Shown here piece after piece: positions 56,522 through 64,000 of a stretch of DNA of 64,000 nucleotides (position 1 is its first letter; every line of letters starts with the position of its first letter). The stretch covers positions 372,001-436,000 of the forward strand of contig NZ_QBUC01000001.1 in assembly GCF_003058165.1 (NCBI RefSeq), read 5' to 3'. The position numbers were made by a program, and so were the translations under genes. This DNA comes from Paenisporosarcina sp. OV554. GTDB taxonomy: Bacteria; Bacillota; Bacilli; Bacillales_A; Planococcaceae. The notes under the pieces were generated by a model. It saw only the letters and a program-made list of their open reading frames with translations, ran no database searches and was not told the DNA's origin.

Positions 56522-58081
56522 ATGCTACTTGAAATAATCATCTCCGCTTTGCTTGGTCTTGTCGTCGGTACCTTTGTTAGCTACTTTTTTATTAAAAATG
56601 TGAACGATTCAAAAGTGACTGGTGCGAAGCAGTCAGCTGTTCTCATCGTAGATGAGGCGAAGCGCGAAGCGGAAGCTCTTAAAAAAGAAGCATTACTAGA
56701 AGCAAAAGATGAAACTCACAAATTAAGATCTGAAGCAGAATCTGACATCCGTGAACGCCGAGCTGAACTGCAAAAACAGGAAAATCGGTACTTACAAAGA
56801 GAAGAAAACCTTGATCGTAAGGATGATGCTCTTAACAAAAGAGAAGCGGGTTTTGAGCGCAAAGAAGACGCGCTAACTGAGAGACAACAACATATCGAGC
56901 AGATGGAAAGCAAAGTGGCTGAACTAGTTGCTAAACAACAAACAGAACTTGAACGCATTTCTGCATTAACACGTGAAGAGGCAAGAGGCATTATTCTACA
57001 CCAAGTAGAGAATGAATTAGCAACTGACATCGCAGTGATGACGAAAGAATCTGAAACGCGTGCGAAAGAAGAGTCTGATAAAAAGGCTCGTGAAATCCTT
57101 TCATTAGCAATACAACGTTTTGCTGCAGATCATGTAGCTGAGACAACAGTCTCGGTCGTCAATTTGCCAAATGATGAAATGAAAGGTCGCATCATTGGTC
57201 GTGAAGGCCGTAACATCCGTACGCTCGAAACATTGACAGGAATTGATTTAATTATCGATGATACTCCTGAAGCTGTTATTCTTTCAGGCTTTGATCCAAT
57301 CCGTCGTGAAACAGCTCGTTTGGCACTTGAAAAATTAGTCCAAGATGGCCGTATTCACCCTGCACGTATTGAAGAAATGGTTGAAAAGTCGAGACGCGAA
57401 GTCGATGAACAAATTAGAGAAATTGGTGAACAAACCACATTCGATGTGGGAGTTCATAATTTACATCCTGATTTAATAAAAATTATGGGTCGTATGCGAT
57501 ATCGTACAAGTTATGGACAAAACGTACTGAAACACTCTAAAGAAGTCGCATTTTTAGCTGGCTTATTGGCAGCTGAACTTGGTGAAGATGTAACACTTGC
57601 TCGTCGTGCAGGATTACTACATGATATCGGGAAAGCCATCGACCACGAAGTGGAAGGTAGCCACGTTGAAATCGGTGTAGAACTTGCAACGAAATACAAG
57701 GAACATCCAGTAGTCATTAACAGTATTGCATCACATCATGGTGATACAGAAGCAACATCTGTCATTGCTGTTCTTGTTGCTGCAGCAGATGCATTATCAG
57801 CAGCACGCCCTGGGGCACGTAGTGAAACTTTAGAAAATTACATTCGCCGTCTAGAGAAACTGGAAGAAATTTCAGAGTCTTATGATGGTGTTGAAAAATC
57901 ATTTGCCATTCAAGCAGGTCGTGAAATTCGTATCATGGTACGTCCAGAGCAAATCGATGATATTACAGCACATCGTTTAGCGCGTGACATCCGTAAACGA
58001 ATTGAAGAAGAAATGGATTATCCGGGACATATTAAAGTAACGGTGATTCGTGAAACACGTGCTGTTGAATACGCTAAATAA
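56522..58081 (+). CDS. rny: Ribonuclease Y
   Basis: Membrane-anchored endoribonuclease initiating mRNA decay. The 519 residues have one N-terminal membrane helix (~3-24), a long charged coiled coil (~30-190), a KH domain (~210-270, [21 protein letters not shown]) and an HD domain ([17 protein letters not shown]). ATG 56522 follows AAGAGGAGGTG. In B. subtilis it associates with the RicAFT complex; ricA lies 3 kb downstream here. Confidence 0.97.
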   Translation: MLLEIIISALLGLVVGTFVSYFFIKNVNDSKVTGAKQSAVLIVDEAKREAEALKKEALLEAKDETHKLRSEAESDIRERRAELQKQENRYLQREENLDRKDDALNKREAGFERKEDALTERQQHIEQMESKVAELVAKQQTELERISALTREEARGIILHQVENELATDIAVMTKESETRAKEESDKKAREILSLAIQRFAADHVAETTVSVVNLPNDEMKGRIIGREGRNIRTLETLTGIDLIIDDTPEAVILSGFDPIRRETARLALEKLVQDGRIHPARIEEMVEKSRREVDEQIREIGEQTTFDVGVHNLHPDLIKIMGRMRYRTSYGQNVLKHSKEVAFLAGLLAAELGEDVTLARRAGLLHDIGKAIDHEVEGSHVEIGVELATKYKEHPVVINSIASHHGDTEATSVIAVLVAAADALSAARPGARSETLENYIRRLEKLEEISESYDGVEKSFAIQAGREIRIMVRPEQIDDITAHRLARDIRKRIEEEMDYPGHIKVTVIRETRAVEYAK

Positions 58082-58087
58082 ATAAAA

Positions 58088-58117
58088 AAAAGGGCTTCAT
58101 TTTGAAGCCTTTTTTTA
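58088..58117 (+). terminator. Intrinsic terminator after rny
   Basis: GGCTTCA (58093-58099) pairs with TGAAGCC (58103-58109), flanked by A and T runs that extend the stem and give a U-tract. Confidence 0.85.
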
Positions 58118-58141
58118 TTGGAAACGAAAGAAGGAATGAAA

Positions 58142-58939
58142 ATGAAAGTATTATTTATTGGAGATATTGTAGGATCAATTGGTCGCGATACACTAGAAGA
58201 CTATTTACCAAGATTAAAAAGAAAATATCAACCAGATGTCGTTATTGCAAATGGTGAAAATGCAGCATCTGGACGTGGGATCACAAAAAAGATATTTCAA
58301 GACTTGTTATTTATGGGCGTTGACGTTGTAACGATGGGGAATCATACATGGGATCAAAAAGAAATTTTTGATTTTATTGATGATACCGATTATTTAATTC
58401 GACCAGCAAACTTTTCAGATGACGCTCCTGGTAAAGGAATGACCAGCGTGACGAAGAATGGTCATACGCTATCAGTCATTAACTTACATGGTCGGACTTT
58501 TTTACCTCCTCACGATGATCCATTTAAAAAAGTAACTGAACTCGTAAATGAAGCAAAGGAACTATCTCCCCTGATCTTTGTTGATTTCCATGCCGAAGCA
58601 ACGAGTGAAAAAATTGCAATGGGTTGGCATTTAGATGGAGAAGTATCTGCTGTAGTAGGGACTCATACACATGTCCAAACAGCAGATGCTCGTATTTTTC
58701 CAAACGGTACGGCGTACATTACAGACGTAGGTATGACAGGACCTTATGATGGTGTACTCGGAATGAAGAAGGAAGACGTATTGTATCGTTTCAAAACAAA
58801 CATGCCTGTGCGTTTTGAAGTGCCAAAAACAGGACGATCTGTACTCAGCGGATTTTTTGTGGAACTAGACAACCAAACAGGGAAAGCCATTTCTTTTGAA
58901 CGTGTTTATATTAATGAAGATTATCCATTCAAAGGATAA
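58142..58939 (+). CDS. ymdB: Metallophosphoesterase YmdB
   Basis: Dinuclear metal phosphodiesterase of the calcineurin-like fold; B. subtilis YmdB acts on 2',3'-cyclic nucleotides and affects biofilm and late adaptive expression. I use ATG 58142 (265 residues), 7 bases after AAGAAGGAA; in-frame TTG 58118 and ATG 58136 are less likely. Metal ligands visible: Asp8, Glu39 and Asn40 (NGENAA), Asn67-His68 (GNHTWD), the histidine in DFHAEATSEK and two in GTHTHVQTAD. Confidence 0.94.
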   Translation: MKVLFIGDIVGSIGRDTLEDYLPRLKRKYQPDVVIANGENAASGRGITKKIFQDLLFMGVDVVTMGNHTWDQKEIFDFIDDTDYLIRPANFSDDAPGKGMTSVTKNGHTLSVINLHGRTFLPPHDDPFKKVTELVNEAKELSPLIFVDFHAEATSEKIAMGWHLDGEVSAVVGTHTHVQTADARIFPNGTAYITDVGMTGPYDGVLGMKKEDVLYRFKTNMPVRFEVPKTGRSVLSGFFVELDNQTGKAISFERVYINEDYPFKG

Positions 58940-59026
58940 CTTCTTCTAACCCTCTTTGAACTTGCATATAGTGATTTATGGACAGAATAATTGTCCAACG
59001 GTCAGCAAGGACAAGGAGGAATCGTA

Positions 59027-59296
59027 GTGGAAACTTTAAAAGTATCTTCAAAATCAAATCCGAATTCAGTGGCAGGTGCATTAGTGGCAGTTATTCGTGA
59101 AAAAGGGTATGCAGAGATGCAAGCAGTTGGAGCAGGAGCACTGAATCAAGCTGTAAAAGCAGTAGCTATAGCACGTGGCTTTGTCGCACCGAGTGGGTCC
59201 GATTTAATTTGCTCACCTGCATTTACTGATATCGTAATCTCTGGTGAAGACCGAACAGCTATTAAACTGTTAGTTGAAAAACGTACACGAACTTAA
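59027..59296 (+). CDS. spoVS: Stage V sporulation protein S
   Basis: Small AlbA-like nucleic-acid-binding protein affecting septation and spore coat/cortex formation; sigma-H controlled in B. subtilis. GTG 59027 is 6 bases after ACAAGGAGGA and gives 89 residues (86 in B. subtilis). The highly conserved core SNPNSVAGAL-type, MQAVGAGALNQAVKAVAIAR and GFVAPSGSDLICSPAFTDI is intact. I could not settle a sigma-H promoter in the 87-base gap upstream. Confidence 0.96.
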   Translation: METLKVSSKSNPNSVAGALVAVIREKGYAEMQAVGAGALNQAVKAVAIARGFVAPSGSDLICSPAFTDIVISGEDRTAIKLLVEKRTRT

Positions 59297-59297
59297 T

Positions 59298-59331
59298 TAA
59301 AAAACCCAATCTCAAAAGGATTGGGTTTTTT
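59298..59331 (+). terminator. Intrinsic terminator after spoVS
   Basis: A perfect 13-bp stem, AAAAAACCCAATC (59298-59310) with GATTGGGTTTTTT (59318-59330). Confidence 0.9.
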
Positions 59332-59429
59332 CTTGTTTGCTTTTAGGAGAAGAGAATACAAACACAATTGATTTTTCTTTGAAAATTCACAGTTTCTTTG
59401 TCGAAACATCGACAATTGAAGTGAGTATC

Positions 59430-59459
59430 TTGTATGAATGACTAGGGTGTCAGTATAAT
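59430..59459 (+). promoter_or_regulatory. Sigma-A promoter of miaB
   Basis: TTGTAT (59430-59435), an 18-base spacer and a perfect TATAAT (59454-59459), about 50 bases before the miaB start. Confidence 0.65.
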
Positions 59460-59511
59460 AGAAGAATGAAGTTTTCGTCTAATGTGTCAACATGATGAAA
59501 GGGGTTTTCTA

Positions 59512-61053
59512 ATGAATGAAGAACAACGCATACATACCTCGCAAGTAAAAGAAGTAAAGAATAAAACAGAAAAAGATTATAGCCAATATTTCCAATCTGT
59601 TTACGTTCAACCCTCTTTAAAAGAAGCAAAGAAACGTGGAAAAGAAGATATTGCTTATCATAAAGATTTTACTATTAATGCTGAATTTTTAGGTATGGGA
59701 AACGGTCGTAAGTTTTTCATTCGAACATTCGGATGTCAAATGAATGAGCATGATACTGAAGTTATGGCTGGCATATTCATGAATTTAGGGTACACGTCTA
59801 CAGAAAATGTTCAAGAAGCTAATGTCATATTGCTTAACACATGTGCGATCCGAGAGAATGCTGAAAATAAAGTGTTTGGCGAACTGGGACACTATAAAAA
59901 AATTAAACGTGATAATCCAGATGTGCTAATTGGTGTTTGTGGATGCATGTCCCAAGAGGAATCTGTTGTCAATAAAATATTAAAAACTTATAATCAAGTC
60001 GATATGATTTTTGGTACGCACAATATTCACCGATTACCAAACATTTTAAATGAAGCATATCTTTCAAAAGAGATGGTAATTGAAGTGTGGTCAAAAGAAG
60101 GCGATGTCATTGAAAGCTTACCAAAAGTTCGTCGTGGTACAATAAAAGCCTGGGTCAATATTATGTATGGTTGCGATAAGTTTTGTACGTACTGTATTGT
60201 TCCATACACACGTGGAAAAGAGCGCAGTCGCCGACCAGAAGATATCATTCAAGAAATTAGGCAGCTAGCGGCGCAAGGATACAAAGAAGTCACATTGCTG
60301 GGACAGAATGTAAATGCCTACGGTAAAGACTTTGATGATATCACTTACCGCCTTGGAGATTTAATGAATGATCTCCGTCAAGTTGATTTGCCTCGTATTC
60401 GTTTTACGACTAGCCATCCACGCGATTTTGATGATTATTTAATCGAAGTCCTTGCAAAACGTGGTAATTTAGTTGAACATATTCATTTACCTGTTCAGTC
60501 AGGGTCATCAAGTATGTTAAAGTTAATGGCTAGAAAATATAGTCGTGAACAATATTTAGAGTTAGTTCGTAAAATCAAAGTCGCTTTACCTGATGCGTCC
60601 TTAACGACTGATATCATTGTGGGGTTCCCAAATGAAACGGACGAGCAGTTTGAAGAAACCATGTCGTTATATGAAGAAGTGGGATTCGAACACGCTTTTA
60701 CGTATATTTATTCACCACGTGATGGTACGCCAGCCGCAAAAATGGAAGACAACGTATCAATGGAAGTGAAAAAACAACGGTTACAACGTTTGAATAGCCT
60801 TGTTAACGACTTATCAGCAAAAGCCATGAGTGCATATGAGGGGCAAATTGTTGAAGTTTTAGTAGAAGGTGAAAGTAGAAGAAATCCAGAAGTACTAGCG
60901 GGTTACACAAGAACAAGTAAGCTTGTAAACTTTGCCGGTAGTAATGACATCATTGGCAAACTTGCACGAGTAAAAATAACAAATACAAAAACATGGTCAT
61001 TAGAAGGCGAATTAATTGAAGTCGTTTCTGGCCAAGAAGTGGGTGTCTCATGA
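59512..61053 (+). CDS. miaB: tRNA-2-methylthio-N6-isopentenyladenosine synthase MiaB
   Basis: Radical SAM methylthiotransferase modifying A37 of tRNAs. From ATG 59512 (site GAAAGGGG) it has 513 residues. The N-terminal MTTase domain shows the three cluster cysteines in [14 protein letters not shown] and GVCGCM; the radical SAM motif is [13 protein letters not shown]; a C-terminal TRAM domain follows. An in-frame ATG 30 bases upstream has no good ribosome site. It overlaps ricA by 4 bases, coupling the two iron-sulfur proteins. Confidence 0.96.
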   Translation: MNEEQRIHTSQVKEVKNKTEKDYSQYFQSVYVQPSLKEAKKRGKEDIAYHKDFTINAEFLGMGNGRKFFIRTFGCQMNEHDTEVMAGIFMNLGYTSTENVQEANVILLNTCAIRENAENKVFGELGHYKKIKRDNPDVLIGVCGCMSQEESVVNKILKTYNQVDMIFGTHNIHRLPNILNEAYLSKEMVIEVWSKEGDVIESLPKVRRGTIKAWVNIMYGCDKFCTYCIVPYTRGKERSRRPEDIIQEIRQLAAQGYKEVTLLGQNVNAYGKDFDDITYRLGDLMNDLRQVDLPRIRFTTSHPRDFDDYLIEVLAKRGNLVEHIHLPVQSGSSSMLKLMARKYSREQYLELVRKIKVALPDASLTTDIIVGFPNETDEQFEETMSLYEEVGFEHAFTYIYSPRDGTPAAKMEDNVSMEVKKQRLQRLNSLVNDLSAKAMSAYEGQIVEVLVEGESRRNPEVLAGYTRTSKLVNFAGSNDIIGKLARVKITNTKTWSLEGELIEVVSGQEVGVS

Positions 61054-61484
61054 CAACGAAATACACAAAAGAAGATATAATTACAAAAGCAAAAGAAATC
61101 GCAGAAATGATTGCGCAAACAGAAGAAGTTGATTTCTTCAAACGTGCAGAAGCACAAATTAATGAAAACCAAAAAATTCGCGAAAAAATTGCGAGTTTAA
61201 AGAGCCTTCAAAAACAAGCGGTTAACTTCCAACAATACGGTAAAGAAAAAGCATTATCGTTAATCGAAGGTAAAATCGAGAAAATTGAAGAAGAAATTGA
61301 TGATCTTCCAATTGTTCAAGAGTTTAAACAATCACAAGGTGATGTTAACGACTTATTGCAACTAGTTGCAAACACAATTTCAAATAACGTAACAAACCAA
61401 ATTATCGAATCAACAGAAGGCGATGTACTGCGCGGTGAAACTGGCTCAAGAGTACAAAACACTAAGCCAGGTAGTTGTTCATAA
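61050..61484 (+). CDS. ricA: RicA (YmcA), RicAFT complex subunit
   Basis: Helical YlbF/YmcA-family protein. In B. subtilis RicA, RicF and RicT form an iron-sulfur complex that associates with RNase Y and is needed for competence, biofilm and sporulation. The 144 residues include [19 protein letters not shown] and [10 protein letters not shown]-like [15 protein letters not shown]. The only cysteine is Cys143 in the C-terminal GETGSRVQ...GSCS tail, the position expected for cluster coordination. ATG 61050 overlaps miaB. Confidence 0.94.
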   Translation: MTTKYTKEDIITKAKEIAEMIAQTEEVDFFKRAEAQINENQKIREKIASLKSLQKQAVNFQQYGKEKALSLIEGKIEKIEEEIDDLPIVQEFKQSQGDVNDLLQLVANTISNNVTNQIIESTEGDVLRGETGSRVQNTKPGSCS

Positions 61485-61493
61485 AACCATAAG

Positions 61494-61530
61494 AAAACTG
61501 TTTCCTCTTAATCGAGGAAACAGTTTTTTC
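61494..61530 (+). terminator. Intrinsic terminator after ricA
   Basis: A perfect 14-bp stem, AAAACTGTTTCCTC (61494-61507) with GAGGAAACAGTTTT (61514-61527), and a T-run. Confidence 0.92.
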
Positions 61531-61537
61531 ATTGTCT

Positions 61538-61612
61538 AGGTTGACGAAGTGTAGCTCTAGGTTGACGAAGTGTCACGCCAGGCTGACGCAAGAGCACTAC
61601 AGGTTGTACAAA
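61538..61612. repeat. 21-bp tandem repeat
   Basis: Units beginning AGGTTGACGAAGTGT recur at 61538 and 61559, then AGGCTGACGCAAG at 61580 and AGGTTGTAC at 61601, a spacing of exactly 21 bases. The third and fourth are diverged. AGGTTG is also the start of the right-arm core of the palindromic element. Confidence 0.8.
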
Positions 61613-61688
61613 ATCCGAAAATTCTTTCGCATCACTGAACGGAAGTTTACTCAACTCAAACCTTCATTATGTCTTCAGAAAAAAAATA

Positions 61689-61722
61689 CAGCAGGTAAGC
61701 GTCCCAAGCGACCTGAAATCCC
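61689..61722. repeat. Right-end fragment of the palindromic element
   Basis: CAGCAGGTAAGCGTCCCAAG and GCGACCTGAAATCCC match the terminal part of copy B (CAGCAGGTAAAGCGTCCGGA, GCGACCTGGAAACC). Only the end of the element is present. Confidence 0.65.
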
Positions 61723-61728
61723 TTTATT

Positions 61729-61842
61729 ACTCAGGTTTCCAGGGAGCTTTGGAAAGCACCATGCTACATCTATACCTAATGTTTTGTTCTATAGTTCATG
61801 GTGCAGCAGGGAAAGCGTCCAGAGAGACCTGGAAACCTGTAT
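61729..61842. repeat. Internally deleted mini-copy of the palindromic element
   Basis: The left end (CTCAGGTTTCCAGGGAGCTT, then GGAAAGCACCATG) and right end (CATGGTGCAGCAGGGAAAGC, then GACCTGGAAACCT) sit only about 35 bases apart. Pairing: AGGTTTCC (61733-61740) with GGAAACCT (61831-61838), and GCACCATG (61756-61763) with CATGGTGC (61797-61804). The interior of the full element is missing. Confidence 0.8.
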
Positions 61843-61993
61843 GTGTCAGTGGAATTTATTAGGATGAAACGCTTCCCTTTCACCCTACATTCTTTAACGA
61901 AAGCCACGAAAGTATCATTCACAGAAAAGTGAGAGGGGGTCTAAGCCCGGTGACTCCCGTTTAGATTGTGTACCATAGTAATTAACACGTTGA

Positions 61994-62075
61994 TCGTCCA
62001 GGTTGCAAGGGAGCTCTATAGCTCATGGTGCAGAAGGAAAAGCGTAAGGAGAGGACTGAGAATCTATCTTCGTCA
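61994..62075. repeat. Deleted right-arm copy of the palindromic element
   Basis: CGTCCAGGTTGCAAGGGAGC is joined directly to TCTATAGCTCATGGTGCAG, which in copy B are separated by the GGACGC strand and the apical hairpin (33575-33650). A degraded right end (AAGCGTAAGGAGAGGACTGA) follows. The deletion removes exactly the hairpin module. Confidence 0.7.
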
Positions 62076-62385
62076 GTGTAACGCAGCATGTATGTGTACA
62101 AAGTGATTTACGTACCTCACACGTAAATTTAACGTCATAGGGGTCACATGCCTAGCTAACCATAAGAAAAGTCGCAAAACGAAGCGTGTAGCCCTTATTT
62201 TACTCCTATACTCATTTGCGCCAGATTCCAAATGATAGGTCTTGGCACTGTACTTAACGGTCATTAATTGCAAGAGTCGACTTCAAAAGTATATGTTAAA
62301 CAAAAATAAAGCTTTAAACTTTTCTGTTCACCTAATGGGCACATCCTGCATATCATGAAAAAGAATCGAACGAAGGAGGATGGCT

Positions 62386-62928
62386 TTGAAATATGTCCGT
62401 CAAATCGTAACGAAAGCAGTCGTGGCGAAAGGTAAAAAGAGAGCAGAAGCTTGTGAAACATTACGTCCACCAAATAACCCTTCTAGCATATTAGGGTGTT
62501 GGGTTATTAATCACAGTCACCAAGCGAAAAAGCACGGAAAATTTGTTGAAGTATCAGGGAAGTATGATATTAACGTCTGGTATGCCCATCACGAACATTC
62601 CAAAACAGCTGTTTTTTCTGAAACAATCCCTTACAAAGAACGCATCAAACTGCATTACCGTGATGAAGACGTCCATGGTGTTGAAGACGTACATGTTCGA
62701 GTAATTCAACAACCAAATTGTACAGAAGCCATTATTACCCCAGATGGTGAACTATTTAAAGTAACTGTCGAAAGAGAATTACATGCTGAAGTCGTAGGCG
62801 AAACAACAGTAGTTATTCAAATTCAACCGCAAGACGTTGAAGAAGAATGGTCTTATAAAAATGAAAGTTCATCGTCTACATCAACACTTGACGAATCTAG
62901 TTCGTCGTCATCATCATCATCTTCTTAA
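62386..62928 (+). CDS. cotE: Outer spore coat morphogenetic protein CotE with a serine-rich tail
   Basis: Directs assembly of the outer coat. I place the start at TTG 62386, 5 bases after AAGGAGGA; the in-frame ATG at 62380 overlaps that site. The 180 residues start MKYVRQIVTKAVVAKGKK, like MSEYREIITKAVVAKG of B. subtilis, and keep NPSSILGCWVINH, YDINVWYAHH, QQPNCTEAIITPDG and AEVVGETTVV. The C-terminus differs: after a short acidic EEEW segment the last ~22 residues are almost all Ser/Thr instead of the long acidic tail of B. subtilis. Followed by mutS as usual. Confidence 0.94.
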   Translation: MKYVRQIVTKAVVAKGKKRAEACETLRPPNNPSSILGCWVINHSHQAKKHGKFVEVSGKYDINVWYAHHEHSKTAVFSETIPYKERIKLHYRDEDVHGVEDVHVRVIQQPNCTEAIITPDGELFKVTVERELHAEVVGETTVVIQIQPQDVEEEWSYKNESSSSTSTLDESSSSSSSSSS

Positions 62929-62959
62929 GCCGGGATAGGAAATCCGGCTTTTTTTTTCT
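62927..62959 (+). terminator. Intrinsic terminator after cotE
   Basis: AAGCCGG (62927-62933) pairs with CCGGCTT (62944-62950) and is followed by a long T-run. The stop codon is within its start. Confidence 0.85.
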
Positions 62960-62966
62960 GTTATTT

Positions 62967-62975
62967 TGTTATAAT
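62967..62975 (+). promoter_or_regulatory. Extended -10 promoter of mutS
   Basis: TGTTATAAT is an extended -10 with a perfect TATAAT (62970-62975), lying just after the cotE terminator. It lets mutS be expressed in vegetative cells independently of cotE. Confidence 0.65.
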
Positions 62976-63009
62976 GGAAGAATCGCTAGTAATCGAAAGA
63001 GGTTTTGAC

Positions 63010-64000
63010 ATGTCCACCTATACACCTATGATTCAACAATACTTACAAGTAAAATCAGAGTATACAGATGCTTTCTTATTTTTCCGGCTAGGAGATTTCT
63101 ATGAACTGTTTTTTGAAGATGCTATTCGTGCATCTCAAATTCTTGAAATTACGTTAACCAGCCGTGATGGAGGAAGTAAAGAAAAAATTCCCATGTGTGG
63201 AGTGCCTCACCATGCCGCACAAAATTACATAGAGACTCTCATTCAAAAGGGCTATCGCGTGGCAATTTGTGAACAAACAGAAGACCCGAAACAAGCTAAA
63301 GGTGTAGTAAGACGGGAAGTTGTTCGTTTAATCACGCCGGGTACGATTATTGAAGGTAAGAATATGGATGGAAAAAGTAACAATTTCATTGCTGCCGCCG
63401 AAGAAATTGATGAAAATCGATATGCCTATGCCTTTTTAGATTTATCGACTGGCGAAGGTGCCAGCGCAATTGTAACGGGAACAGAAAAAAATCTGATTCA
63501 GGAATTACAAACTTTATCGATCAGAGAGCTCGTTGTTCCTGAACAATTATTTGTCCTATTATCGGATTTAGCTGAGGCAAATTCAATTTTATTATCTATT
63601 GAAGAGACCGCGATTGAATCCCTTATGGAAGAATCGTTTGTTGAACAAATTCCACAAGAGGTTCATGGAGCATGTAACCGATTAGTGAATTACTTGCATC
63701 GTACACAAAAACGTTCACTTGATCACATACAAACTTTCCAATACCAAGAAAGAGAAGAACTGTTAACGATTGATTTTCATTCGAAACGAAATTTGGAATT
63801 AGTTCAGTCACTTCGTGGTGGTGATCAAAAAGGATCATTATATTGGTTACTGGATGAAACGATGACATCGATGGGGGGACGAAAGCTAAAACAGTGGCTA
63901 CACCAACCATTAGCAAATCGTGTGAAAATTGAAGAGCGTCTTGAAATTGTAACCGAAATGCTCGAAGCTTATTTTGTTCGTGCTGATATAAGAAAAAGCT
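63010..64000 (+). CDS. mutS: DNA mismatch repair protein MutS, 5' part (3' end outside window)
   Basis: Mismatch recognition ATPase. The frame is open from ATG 63010 to the window end; 330 residues are visible. Ribosome site AAAGAGGT. The N-terminal mismatch-binding domain carries FRLGDFYELFFEDA with the Phe-x-Glu wedge, then PMCGVPHHAA, VAICEQTEDPKQAKGVVRREVVR and TPGT; the connector and the start of the core (HSKRNLELVQSLR, GGRKLKQWLHQPL) follow. The ATPase domain is outside. Order ricA-cotE-mutS agrees with B. subtilis. Confidence 0.97.
   Translation, partial: MSTYTPMIQQYLQVKSEYTDAFLFFRLGDFYELFFEDAIRASQILEITLTSRDGGSKEKIPMCGVPHHAAQNYIETLIQKGYRVAICEQTEDPKQAKGVVRREVVRLITPGTIIEGKNMDGKSNNFIAAAEEIDENRYAYAFLDLSTGEGASAIVTGTEKNLIQELQTLSIRELVVPEQLFVLLSDLAEANSILLSIEETAIESLMEESFVEQIPQEVHGACNRLVNYLHRTQKRSLDHIQTFQYQEREELLTIDFHSKRNLELVQSLRGGDQKGSLYWLLDETMTSMGGRKLKQWLHQPLANRVKIEERLEIVTEMLEAYFVRADIRKS

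Larger units (their letters stand above)
61531..62385. other. Gene-free region with repeat fragments between ricA and cotE
   Basis: No credible gene is seen. An open frame at 61532-61867 runs through repeats and lacks family similarity. From left to right the gap holds a 21-bp tandem repeat, a right-end fragment, a compact inverted mini-element, and an internally deleted right arm. Bases 62076-62370 show nothing I recognise beyond the approach to the cotE ribosome site; a mother-cell promoter for cotE is expected here but I could not fix one. Confidence 0.7.

Noticed and set aside
61532-61867. A 111-codon open frame after ricA
   Set aside because: It consists of the 21-bp tandem repeats and fragments of the palindromic element; composition is not protein-like and no start signal is visible.
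62321-62356. Sigma-E promoter for cotE (CATATCAT at 62349)
   Set aside because: The -10 matches only partly and no -35 is found at 13-15 bases; left uncalled.
1-64000. tRNA or rRNA genes, prophage, insertion sequence with transposase, CRISPR array
   Set aside because: Scanned for by eye; none seen. The only mobile-like sequences are the non-coding repeats reported. xerC is the housekeeping recombinase, not a phage integrase.

Overview
The window is a continuous stretch of chromosome from an AT-rich, endospore-forming member of the Bacillales. Gene order from topA to mutS closely follows the corresponding Bacillus subtilis region, and nearly every gene lies on the + strand. Sporulation genes (dpaA/dpaB, spoIIIE, spoVS, cotE) show that it makes or made spores. 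Protein character, frequent TTG/GTG starts and a serine-rich CotE tail suggest a Planococcaceae/Caryophanaceae spore former (Psychrobacillus, Paenisporosarcina or Lysinibacillus type). That placement is an inference; no rRNA gene is present to test it.

Layout. 1-6.5 kb: 3' part of topA, then trmFO, xerC, hslV, hslU and codY. 6.5-7.9 kb: gene-free repeat region where B. subtilis carries the large fla/che motility operon. 7.9-33 kb: translation, envelope and replication block: rpsB, tsf, pyrH, frr; uppS, cdsA, dxr, rseP, proS, polC; rimP, nusA, rnpM, ylxQ, infB, ylxP, rbfA, truB, ribF; rpsO, pnp, mlpA. 33-33.85 kb: second repeat region. 33.85-37.6 kb: ymxH, dpaA, dpaB, asd and dapA, which together lead to lysine, diaminopimelate and spore dipicolinate. 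37.7-41.8 kb: rnjB and spoIIIE. 42-47.5 kb: a GntR regulator followed by a complete BMP-type nucleoside ABC importer. 47.6-55 kb: ymfF, ymfH, ymfI, ymfJ, ymfK, ymfM, pgsA and cinA. 55-61.5 kb: recA, rny, ymdB, spoVS, miaB and ricA. 61.5-62.4 kb: third repeat region. Then cotE and the 5' part of mutS.

How the genes work together. The rimP-rbfA block supplies ribosome maturation, elongation and initiation factors and is preceded by a promoter plus a terminator-like hairpin that could serve as a NusA attenuator. RNA turnover is represented by pnp, rnjB and rny. The asd-dapA pair feeds both peptidoglycan precursors and the dpaAB dipicolinate synthase. recA has a recognisable LexA box.

The most unusual content is a family of dispersed non-coding elements found in all three gene-free regions. 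Full copies are several-hundred-base palindromes with diverged inverted arms. The right arm can fold into nested helices whose stems vary in compensating ways among three copies. One solo arm, one internally deleted mini-copy and several fragments are also present. No transposase is encoded nearby. I do not recognise the family. Two protein genes, infB and rbfA, contain in-frame 30-bp tandem repeats.
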